64,000 bases of DNA from Citrus sinensis (taxonomy: Eukaryota > Streptophyta > Magnoliopsida > Sapindales > Rutaceae). The translations under genes were made by a program, and so were the position numbers. Positions within the stretch are counted from its first letter, which is position 1. Each line of letters starts with the position of its first letter. Shown in pieces: positions 49,401-61,200 of this stretch. The notes below the pieces were generated by a model that saw nothing but the letters and a program-made list of their open reading frames with translations, did no database searches and had not been told where the DNA came from. The stretch covers positions 23,103,501 through 23,167,500 of the forward strand of contig NC_068557.1 in NCBI RefSeq assembly GCF_022201045.2, written 5' to 3'.

Positions 49401-51479
49401 CCTAATAATTAGTATTTAATCTCTAATGTGCACCTTCACATGCTGGACAAGGTTTGATTAGTATTGACACACATGAATCACCCATCGACATAAATAGAAT
49501 TACAAAGAGAAATGCTAGCAGAAGATAGTTCCACTCATGCTAAGGGAATAAAAAAAGGAACCTATTCCCTAGTTCTTCATCCCAAGTGAAATGATATTCT
49601 TCATGTGGATGGTGAGATCATGAAGGTTGAGAAAATTCATCACCCACATGATGAATGCCATGTTACTTGACATTTCATTTAAGACGAAAATTTTGGGATG
49701 AGCAGTATTACTGCTGACAAAAACCTAACTTTAGCCAATATGGTAGGAGGGCTTGAAAAACTATTTTTTGTCAAATAGGGTCCAATAACAGTTTAGGGCT
49801 TGGCCGAGGCAGACCCATGGTCCAAGTCAATGTAGGAGCCTGGGGTATCAGAAAAAAAAAAAAGAGTAAAGAAGTATTGGGATTCAGAGTCATATGTCCT
49901 AAATGCCACCTTTTTTCTTTCATTTTTTTCAGAGTCATATGTGCTTAATGCCACCTTTTTTCTTTCATTTTTTTCATTTAATATTCAGAAAAACCATAAC
50001 ATGTGTTCTTTGATGATGAAATTATTTCTTGCATATAGGTTCTGAAGCATTATTTGCTGATCTTGGCCATTTTAACAGGAGTTCCATTCAGGTAATTTCC
50101 ATTTTTCAGTCTTCTTGAGTTCTTTCTGCATATAAATTGGGTTCCTCACCATTTTCTTTCCCAGCAGATGGCTTTTTTGTTTACAATATACCCGTCACTG
50201 GTTCTGACATATGCGGGGCAGACAGCTTACCTGATCAGACACCCCAATGATCATGAAGATGGATTTTATAAGTTTATTCCGAAATCAGTTTACTGGCCTA
50301 TTTTTATCATAGCCACATTGGCAGCTATTGTTGCAAGTCAATCATTGATATCAGCCACCTTTTCTGTCATCAAGCAGTCTGTAGTTTTGGATTATTTTCC
50401 TAGGGTCAAGGTGGTGCACACATCTTCAAACAAAGAGGGTGAAGTCTATTCCCCAGAAGTGAATTACATCCTTATGATTCTTTGTGTAGCCGTTATACTT
50501 ATTTTTGGCGAGGGGAAAGATATCGGAAATGCTTTTGGTATGGTAAACTAATGGCTAGCTTTTAGCTTTTAAACCTATATCCAGCTGGTATAAAACTCAC
50601 TAATTGATAACATTACTTGTAGGTGTTGTTGTTAGCTTAGTCATGCTCATCACTACTATCTTGCTGACGCTGGTCATGATCGTGATATGGAGAACTCCTT
50701 CGCTGCTGGTCGCACTATACTTTTTAGTATTTTTCACAATGGAAGGTGTTTATGTGAGTGCAGTCTTCACTAAAATTCCTGAGGGTGGATGGATTCCTTT
50801 TGCCATATCATTTTTCCTTGCATTCATTATGTTCGGCTGGTTCAATGGACGGCAAAAGAAGATAGAATATGAATTGACTCACAAGATTGACTTGGAAAGA
50901 CTTGGAACACTACTATCGGATCCAGGCGTTCAAAGGGTTCCTGGATTGTGCTTCTTTTACACCAACATTCATCAAGATGGACTGACTCCTATACTTGGGC
51001 ATTATATTAAAAACATGAGATCTCTTCACAAAGTTACCGTCTTTACCACGCTCAGATACTTGTTGGTTCCTAGGGTTGCTCCAGAAGAGAGAATTATTGT
51101 AAGAAAACTGGGCCTTAAAGGAGTTTATGGATGTGTGATTCAGTATGGCTATGCTGATACTCTGAATCTTGAAGGCAATGACTTTGTAAATCAAGTAACT
51201 GATTGCCTGCGGGAGCATATAGAAAAATATTTGGATTGTTTACCATCTAATCCCGTTGATATCCAGGAGGAGATTTCTGCTCTGGAAGAGGCAAAGCTTT
51301 CAGATGTGATTCATGTTCGAGGGAAGACGAGGTTCTACATAGGCAAGAACTGTAAGCGGTTTGATAGAATCATGCTTGCCTTTTATGAAGTTTTGCATAG
51401 TAATTGTAGGTCCGCTCTGCCAGCCCTGAGTGTGCCACTTTCACAACGTATTGAAGTCGGAATGCTATACGAGGCTTGA
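46440..51479 (+). CDS. HAK17: KUP/HAK/KT potassium transporter, HAK17-like
   Basis: Eight exons keep frame throughout: 46440-46595, 46871-47090, 47916-48143, 48254-48304, 48711-48971, 50039-50091, 50168-50537 and 50623-51479. They give 679 residues. Residues 1 to about 55 are a Ser-rich cytosolic start. The K_trans domain follows, with GVVFGGLVTSPLYVYPSMPL in place of the usual GDLGTSPLYV, then LIGDGILTP and multiple hydrophobic segments, then a soluble C-terminal part. The family moves K+ with H+ across the plasma membrane or tonoplast. The VTSPLYVYPSMPLKSPTE signature recalls the HAK17 group. The clade assignment is from memory and less certain than the family. The gene is tail to tail with SOS1. 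Confidence 0.92.
49885..49974. repeat. 45-bp tandem duplication in a transporter intron
   Basis: Two adjacent, nearly identical 45-base copies (49885-49929 and 49930-49974) with an agagtcatatgt start and a T-rich end lie about 65 bases upstream of exon 6. They duplicate a pyrimidine-rich stretch and could in principle add branch or polypyrimidine signals. Confidence 0.8.
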
Positions 51480-52251
51480 GAGGATCGTCTTAATGTTTAT
51501 TGCAGGTTACACATATAGTAGGCAAACAATAGTGAAAAAAAGGAAGTTACTGAAAGTGAAACATGTAAGATAGGAGTTTAGAGCACCAAGAGCGTGCCAC
51601 AAAACATTTTGCAGATCTTATATTATTTACTGAAATCTTGTCACCATGTTATATTCTTATGTGAGGCTAAACTCCATGAATTTCACCAAAAAGTCGTGGA
51701 AATCGTACTTCCTGGAAAGTATATCACCAACAATTAGTTTTATCTTAGTGGAAGGGATTTTTATTTTTTTAATTATTATTATCAATCTTGTTTGTTTTTA
51801 TGATAACACGATTGTTTTTTATAAAAATTTTCTTAAAAGGGAAAAAAAACCATGAATGTCATTGCTCCCGATTTGTAATAATGGCAATACATCTGATGTT
51901 GATGTAGTGACAAGTTTCTTGGACATCCAGGGCAACTTTTCTCCACTCTTAATCAAAACTCACTTTGTGTTCGAGCAACCCTGTTTGCTCAAGGAGTAGC
52001 TTTATACTTGGAAAACCCCACTTAATAGAGTCTACCCTTACAGCACAGCACTAGAGAGAGATCCACGCACGCAGATTCGACTGATTAAATCCTTGCTTTT
52101 AAAGCAACAAAGAAATTTTCAAGATTTTATGCTTTTTGCTCATTGGTTATTCCCTTTTACATAAAGACACTTTAACATACACCTAAGTCACAATGGTACG
52201 AAGATGATTCTCAACTGTGAACAATCACAATATAAGCAAAACCGCAAACCT
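51480..52251. other. Shared 3' region between the convergent transporter genes
   Basis: 771 bases separate the two stop codons and must hold both 3' UTRs and polyadenylation sites. No gene is seen. The ORF at 51646-51855 ends in low-complexity T-rich sequence. Confidence 0.6.
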
Positions 52252-55200
52252 TTAAGAGTCCTGTGGGAAAGATAGGAGGCTTGGCGAATCAATTCTCACG
52301 ATCAGTTCATCTTCAGCACCGGAGTCATCACTAGAATAATCTATTACATGACTCTCATTTGCGCCTGCATTTTGGGATGGGGGTGCAGGAATTTGCCCAG
52401 TGGACCTGCTCACTTCAAGCTTCTCCCTCACAGTAGTAGCCCCTTCTGATCTCACAGAAACTAGACGACGGTTAAGATGTGATGGAATGCTTGGAAAAGA
52501 CAGGCTGTGTGATTGCATGGTTTGAGTGCCGGTTGCAAAACTTCTAGAACGCCTTTGAACGTCAACCTTAGAATTGTAACAACATAGAAATTAGTCCAAT
52601 AAAACAATGAAGACCCACAAAATTAACATTTTCCAACCTTTCATGTGTCCCTTCCAATAAAAAAGAGAAACGACATAAAAATTATTATTATTTTTAAATG
52701 TGAACTGAAAGCAGTAATTAAATTACAGCAAGTCAGAGCCTCCACTAATGAATTAATCCTCTATAGTTCATTTCTTGACTGAAAAACTCTTCAATTAAAG
52801 GAAAGAACCATACCATGTTGCCAAAGATGCTCAACTGCATTGCTCTAGCAGACAAGCTGTTTGTCTCCTCAGAGTTCTGCTTCTGTTGCCTTGCCTTGTA
52901 AAAATGCTCTGGCCAACTCATAAGATTTCCATGTTCTCTACTTAGAGACTTGTGAGGTTGATCACTTGAGTGTGAGAACAATGAGGATGTCCTTCGAACA
53001 ACTGCTTTGTTAGCTTCAAAAGCTGCAATGTCAAAAATAATTACTCTTGCTCTTGTCTCCACTAGATAGCAAGATCCTTGGTGAGAAAAACTGACTGCCT
53101 CGACACCTGTCATTAATCAGTGACATAATCTAGTTCATTTACTATCAACTGCTACCACATAAAGAATACAGTTAAATTTGAGTGTCTGAAACAAGAAAAC
53201 TAAGATGATGTTTCCTTCAGCCTAATAAATCTATATAGCTGGCTAGCTGGGCAACAAGTCTAATTTCATTGTCACACATGTTTGGTAAAATGCAACTGAT
53301 GACTTGATATTACCAGGCAGCATTCATTTTAGGGCAAGTTAGTTATATCTTAAGGCCCACGTAGAACAAACAATAGAACTCTTCCATTACTAAGGCAAAG
53401 GAATTGTCTTCAATAAGGAAAAGAAATCCAAAACAAATCCTACAACACATCCAAATCATATCTTCTGGGCTTTGCTTTGCAAGTCCAAATATGTAATGAG
53501 TTTCTTTTGTAGAAAACCAAATTTTGTACACATCTCTCCAGGGAAGAATACTTTTTGCATGAACAAGCTAAATCGCATACCTAATATGTTGCAGAACTTG
53601 ATGGGTGTATAAAACAAGAGCATTTTCAACCGAACTAGCTACGATTTCTGGCTCACCTCCTCTAGGTGCTGACACTAAATCCATAAGCAAAAAATTACCA
53701 AGAGGAGATCCAGGAAAGTAGACTTTAAAATTGTTTAAAACAGTTTTCAAGTCAACATTCTCTTTATATTAATATGCTTTTACAAAATCTATTGGAGTTC
53801 GGAAGTTCCCAACTAATCACTCTTCTGCTCTTCCATTCAATAGAATAAAACATGCTACAAATATCTGAACTTACAGATTCTTTAAGATTACTTTGATTTT
53901 GAAATCTCAAAAAGGGAAAAGCCATTGCAGTATTAGCAATATAAAAAGGCCAAGCAGATTTGCATAGGCACAACACTCCTTTCAGGAATCATAATCTATT
54001 AAAAGTAATCATGAACAACAGTTTGTCAGATATACAAATACACATACCTACATGTTTACATGTTCACATTCATGCGTACATAGATTTATGTGTGTAATTA
54101 ACATAAAATGTTTCAAGAGGTGGTCTTAAATTACCAGATGTTTCTGCACTTCGGAAGCTTAGATTCCCCTGTGAAGGAATCAGAGCTGCCGGTGGTGTAA
54201 TAAGTTCCTCTTGGAGACCATGGGTTTTTATGAATCCTTCCAATAGAAACCCAATGCAATGGTAAGGTATTTCTATAATTTCTCCTCTCAAGCATGTAGT
54301 CATTTTTGACCTCTCTGCTATGAGAGCTCTCATGTCTTGCATTGTCAATTTTTCAAATATCTGAGGAAGCAAGAGCCTGGAAAGAGCTATAGCACTTTGC
54401 TGCAAAAACAAGATAAATGAAATAAATAGTCATACCACAATAAATCCAGCAATACATATTCCTAAAATTTATCCTCTTCATGGTGATCAGACATTCTGAA
54501 AATATAAACCAAGGCAGCATCAAATGCTTGATAAGTGCAAGTAAGCAATGGTTTGATCCCTAACAGATACACACGTTTCCTATGCAAGCAACAAGGACCT
54601 TTGTGCTTTCTCAAAGTTCATGTCCAGACTATGAAGCAATAAAATCATTAGCAAAATTCGTACCTGCCACAGGAAATCTTCTACTGCAGGATCTGACCTC
54701 AAAATTGAAAGTATCTTGTCAGATTCTATGAAGAAACATAATACAACTGAATCTGTGACCATATCACTCATGTAAGGCTTTCCAATTAGCACCTCATAGA
54801 GACCCAAAGTACTTCCATGAGTAAAAACTGGATGCAACGAGTGCTTGTTTCTAATGCTCTTGCTTGTCCACTACCAAAAGATAAATTAATCTTAATATGC
54901 ATCTATCAAAATTATTAATGCATTTTTAAGTTCTAGAAGGATACAATTTTTCCATGTAAACACATTATTTACCTTAACAACACCGTTAGATATAAGCCAG
55001 ATACCACTTGGCTTGGACCCCTCCCTGTACAGTGTCATGCCACTGAGTTTCATGATTTCTTTTGTGGAAAGTTCAAGTGGTTCACGGACACTGGGAGGAA
55101 GCTCCCTTAGCAAGGGATGGGCACAAATCAAATCACTTATTTTGGGAAACTTCACTAAAGGAGGATTCCTTAGAAGCCTTTTCAAGTCAGACTGCAAGAA

Positions 55201-58200
55201 AATAATACTAAATTGTACAAAGAACTAAATAAAGTATAGTGCATAGAATGAAGATCAATGCAAAAAAAAGATACCTGGACAGCATCATGAAGATGAAGCA
55301 TCTCCTTTTCTTCTAACAAGCCAACCTTCTCAAGATTTTGGATGTAATCAATCAAATGGTTTAGTACTGAGTAAGTTACTTGCCTGGTTTTGACAACATG
55401 CAAAACCTGAAAAAGTCCAGTGGGTAAACATATTGCATAGGATCCTCTGAGCTAGGGAGTATATTAAAGATATTTTCATCTTTGTATGCTCTCAGCAGAA
55501 ATAGAGGTATTAAAACAACGGCACCCAAATGGTTGTCTGACTGGTATACAACATTGTTGAAAATAAAGATTCAAAGTTATGATTTATTTGTAATCTTGGC
55601 TATTTTAGGAATAAGTTAAATTATAATGGGAAGATTCATTAGGATTCTTTCCAGATTTTGTTTCCTATTATTTAGGAAAGGATAGATGTAGTCTCCTATT
55701 TTCTCTCCTATTTTGCTGTATATATTCCCTGTACATACTGTTCTGGAAAGTAAGAAAAAGAGGAACCAATTCACAGTTTTCTTCATGGTATCAGAGCTAG
55801 GCTCTAAACCCTAGTTCTCCTATCAGCCGCCATTTCCTTCTTCTCCTCTACCACCTTTTTTTTTTAACAATATCCACCTTCCTTCCTCTCCCATCAGTTG
55901 TATTCTCTGTGGCAAAATACGGGATGGCTTCCTCATCAACCTCCGTTACAGTATCACAGTCTAAAGGAAACGTGGAGACTGCAACTCATGGTGGAATTGA
56001 TTCTTCACCGATCTTAATTACCAGTCATAAATTGAACGGCCACAATTATCTCCAGTGGTCACAATCTGTCATGATGTTCATCTGTGGCAAGGGTAAGGAT
56101 GATTATCTCACGGGTGAGGCGGCCATGCCAGAGGTGTCAGACCCTAGTTTCAAAAGGTGGAAGTCAGAGAACAACATGATCATGTCATGGCTTATCAATT
56201 CCATGAAAAATGATATTGGTGAGAATTTTCTTTTGTTTGGGACTGCAAAGGACATATGGGATGCTGCAAAGGAAACCTATTCTAGCTCTGAGAACACATC
56301 AGAGTTATTCCAGATTGAAACCATCCTCCATGACTTCCGCCAAGGAGAACAATCTGTCACTCAGTACTTTAATACTCTGACTAGGCATTGGCAACACCTT
56401 GATCTATTTGAAACATACCCTTGGAAGTGCACCGACGATACAACCTTGTACAAGAAGATTGTGGAACAGAAGAGAACGTTTAAATTTCTCCTCGGACTCA
56501 ATAAAGATCTAGATCAGGTTAGGAGCCGTGTACTCGGGACAAAGCCTCTACTGCGCCCTCGTGAAGCCTTTTCTGAAGTTAGGCGTGAAGAAAGTAGGAA
56601 AAAGGTGATGATGGGGTCATCAGAACCAACACTGGATGCCTCTGCACTAGCTGCCCGTGCATCCAACTCTGTAGGGGTTAGTGAAAATCGTACAAAGAAA
56701 GAAAGACCATGGTCCGATCACTGTTGTAATGCAGGCCACTATAAGGAGAGTTGCTGGAAAATTTATGGCAAACCTGCTGATTGGAAACCTCGTTCCAAAG
56801 GTGACCGTGAATCTCGTGCTCATGCAGCATCCACCACGGACAATCAGGCCTACCCGAGCCAAATCCATTCAGCAAGGAGCAAATGGAGATTCTTCAAAAG
56901 CTTTTCGATCAAGCCACTTTGAACTCCAATGCAGGGACAAGTCTAGTGGCTCAGAAAGAGACTCATTCAGCGTTTGCAGCCACTAATAGAGCAAGCAAAC
57001 CCTGGATAATTGACACTGGTGCTTCTAATCACATGACTGGAGATGCCTCAATGTTGCAGGATTATAAAGCTTGCATCAACAACACTTCAGTCCGGATCGC
57101 AGATGGCTCTCACACAAAAATAGCAGGGACAGGTTCCATCAGACTCACTAAGGAGTTACACCTTAATTCTGTACTTTATGTGCCTAATTTGGCTTGCAAT
57201 TTATTTTCAATCAGTAAATTCACTCGTGATCAGAATTGTGTAACTAAATTCTATCCAAATATGTGTGTTTTTCAGGACTTGGATTCGGGGAAGACGATTG
57301 GCAGTGCTGAGCTATGTTCTGGACTCTATCTACTCAAAAGCGATCAATCCTCCTTCATACAAGATTCGAGAGCAAACTGTGCCAAGTCCAATAGTCTGTC
57401 AACTAGTTATCCTCATTCTATTGTTAGTCCAAATGTCAATAACGATAGTGAAATTGTTCTGTTATACTATTGATTAGGTCATCCTAGTTTCATGTATCTC
57501 GCAAAAATTTTTTCCCAATCTATTCATCAATAAAAACCCTTTATCCTTTCATTGTGAAATTTGTCAATTTGCAAAACATACTTGAAATGTTTATTCAAGT
57601 GTTAAGTATAAGCCTTCTCGGCCATTTGCTTTAATTCACAGTGATGTGTGGGGTTCCTCAAGAATTAAAAATGTTTCTGGGGCTCGCTGGTTTTTGTCAT
57701 TTGTGGATGATCATACTCGTCTCACTTGGGTGTTTCTCATGAAAAACAAATCCGAAGTTAGTCAAATCTTCCAAAACTTTAACACCATGATTCAAACCCA
57801 ATTCAATACCAAAATCCAAGTCCTTAAAACCGACAATGCCAAGGAATATTTCAAAGACTCCCTCAGCTCATATCTTCTCCATCAAAGCATTCTTCACATC
57901 AGTTCTTGTGTTGACACCCCGCAACAAAATGGGGTCGCTGAACGCAAAAACAGACACCTTCTTGAAGTGGCTCGCTGTCTTTTGTTCTCATCTCATGTGC
58001 CTAATTTTTTCTGGGGTGAAGTTGTTCTCACTACAGCCTACTTAATCAACCGAATGCCTTCTAGAGTCTTGGGGTTTCATTGCCCAAGAAAAGTTCTTCT
58101 CAATTTCTTTCCACACACTAGGATTGTTTCAGCAGATTTACCACAAAAAATATTCGGTTGCACAGCATATGTCCATGTTCACTCTCAACACAGGACTAAA

Positions 58201-61200
58201 CTTGATCCCCGATCTCTCAAGTGTATATTTTTAGGCTATTCTCCACATAAAAAAGGATACAAATGCTATTCTCCTCACACCAGAAAAATATACACTTCCA
58301 GAGATGTAACATTTGTTGAAAACCTGCCTTTCTATTCCAAAACTGCTGTTCAGGGAGAGAGTACGAGCGAACTTCAGCCTTGGGAATCTTCTTGGCAATC
58401 TTGGCTGGAAACCCCTCATGAAAACCCTCATAACTCAACCACCACACATGATCAATCTATCCAACAGCCACAATCAGCAATCCTCCCAACATCTTCACAA
58501 CCTTTTGAGTCATCTGAGTCCTCCCAACCACAATCAGCCGAGTCACCCCGTCATCCATCAGCTCATCAACTACAGCCTCTAATCTCACCTCTTCCACAGC
58601 TTGCTGTTGATAACCTCAATGTTTATAGGAGAAGAAGAACTGGAGAGCAGATAGAGCACAGAACTCAGCCACATGTCCAAGAAACTGAACCAAATCCAAG
58701 CTCTTGTGAAGACAACACAGGTATGGATAGTCTTGCCTCGGTTGAGTTCATGGTTCCAAGTGTTGATGATTCTAATAAATCAATTGCAGAAAGAAAGGGG
58801 GTTCGAAGTTGCACCACTCATCCAATTGCCAAATATGTCTCATATGATGGTTTGTCCTCATCATACCGAGCCTTTGTTTCTTCTTTAGATAATCTACATG
58901 TTCCCAACAATATACAAGAGGCTCTCGGTCATCCTGAGTGGAAGAGAGCTGTTCATGAGGAAATAAATGCTCTTGAGAAAAATGATACATGGGTTATAAC
59001 AGATCTTCCTGCAGGGAAACGACCAGTTGGATGTAAGTGGATTTTTACTGTTAAATACAAGGCAGATGGAAGTGTTGAGAGGTTCAAAGCTCGTCTTGTA
59101 GCTAAAGGGTTCACACAGTCATATGGGATTGATTATCTTGAAACCTTTGCTCCGGTTGCAAAGCTCAACACCATCAGAATCATGCTCTCCTTAGCAGTAA
59201 ATCTAGATTGGTACTTATACCAACTAGATATAAAAAATGCGTTTCTCAATGGCGATCTTGAAGAAGAAGTGTTTATGGAAGTTCCCCAGGGTCTTGATCT
59301 GAATCTTACTGGAAATAAAGTGTGCAAGCTCAAAAAATCTTTGTATGGGCTTAAACAATCCCCTCGAGCATGGTTTGATAGATTTGCGAAGGCAGTTGTG
59401 AGACTTGGTTGCACTCAGTGTCAGGCAGATCACACTCTATTCCTCCGAACATCACAAGCAAAGAAGATCTCTCTCCTAATCGTATATGTTGATGACATCA
59501 TTCTCTCAGGAAATGATGAGGAAGAACTGCAGAAGTTGAAGAAACAGCTAGCTCAGGAATTTGAAGTTAAAGATCTAGGGAATCTGAAATATTTTCTTGG
59601 GATGGAGGTGGCAAGATCTAGAAAGGGAATTGTTGTCTCCCAGAGGAAATACACCCTGGACTTACTAAAGGAGACTGGTATGATTGGGTGCAAACCAGTA
59701 GATACTCCTATGGATCCCTACAAGAAACTAGGCTCAGTTGAGAATAGTGTTCCAGTCAATAGAGGGAGATATCAAAGGCTGGTTGATCGTTTAATCTATC
59801 TCTCACATACCCGTCCGGACATAGGCTTTGCTGTTAGTGCTGTGAGCCAATTCATGCACAATCCTACAGAGGAACACATGGATGCAGTCTTTAGAATTTT
59901 GAAGTATCTTAAGATGACACCTAGAAAAGGATTGTTTTTCAAGAAATCAGAATATAGGAATATTGAGATCTACTCCGATGCAGACTGGGCTGGAGACATC
60001 ACAAATAGAAGATCAACATCTGCTTACTGTTCCTATGTCTGGGGAAATCTAGTAACCTGGAGGAGTAAGAAACAATCAGTTGTAGCTAGGAGTAGTGCAG
60101 AAGCAGAGTTCAGAGCTTTGGCAAATGGAATCTGTGAAGGAATTTGGATAAAGCGTGTACTCAAGGAACTCGGTGTGTGCAGCCCTTCATCCATTCTAAT
60201 GAGGTGTGACAATCAAGCAGCAATCAGCATCGCAAAAAACCCAGTGCATCATGATCGAACCAAACATGTCGAGATTGATAGGCACTTCATCTCAGAGAAG
60301 GTCACTAGTGGAAGTGTGGAACTAAAGTACATTCCAACTAGACAACAAATTGCAGACATCCTTACTAAAGCACTGCCAAGACCTAACTTTGAAGACTTAA
60401 GTAACAAGCTGGGTTTGTATGATATACACACACCAGCTTGAGGGGGAGTGTTGAAAATAAAGATTCAAAGTTATGATTTATTTGTAATCTAGGCTAGTTT
60501 AGGAATAAGTTAAATTATAATGGGAAGATTCATTAGGATTCTTTCCAGATTTTGTTTCCTATTATTTAGGAAAGGATAGATGTAGTCTCCTATTTTCTCT
60601 CCTATTTTGCTGTATATATTCCCTGTACATACTGTTCTGGAAAGTAAGAAAAAGAGGAACCAATTCACAATTTTCTTCATACTGGTTATCAGAAAAAAAA
60701 CTTTTTCATTAAAAAAAAAAGAAACAAAGAAAAGAAAGACAAAAGGAAAAAAAAAAAAAAGAGAAGAAAGAGGAAAAAATTGAATTGGAAGAGAATTATT
60801 ACAAAAAGTTGACAGGAAGTCAGTAGGGGCCAACTGTAAAATTTACTAATCTTACAAACCTGAGGAAAGTTTACACGAACATCTTCCAAGAATTTTCTAG
60901 CATCTTCACCTTCCACCTTGCTTTCTTCGATGACAACAGAAGCAATACCACTGTCACCTACACAATTGAGTTGGATGTTTAAGAAATTAGGACATTGTTT
61001 CAGAAAAGAGGGAATTCCTGATGAGGTAGTAATAGACAATTGATTATGAAAATCCAAGAAAATTAGAATCATCAAGGACTATATCTCCTTTCCTTTGGTT
61101 ATATAACAATGCTACTTATCCTCCGAATCATAGCAAAGTGATGCAAGATGACTGATTAACCCTGCCTCAAATTGATTAGGCTCGGCAACTATTTAGTTTG

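Larger units (their letters stand above)
55555..60679 (+). mobile_element. Ty1/copia LTR retrotransposon in a SOS1 intron
   Basis: 5125 bp, bounded by 231-bp LTRs that start TGTTG and end CA. The order is LTR, primer-binding site, gag, protease, integrase, reverse transcriptase, RNase H, polypurine tract, LTR, as in copia. It is transcribed opposite to SOS1. The LTRs differ at three positions, so the insertion is recent. The 5 bases on the two sides (aacat, tactg) do not match, so no target duplication is visible. Confidence 0.95.

Noticed and set aside
60510..61075. Minus-strand ORFs over the copia 3' LTR and the SOS1 exon at 60860-60957
   Set aside because: They join LTR, A/T-rich intron and exon sequence. 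Only the exon part is real coding sequence.
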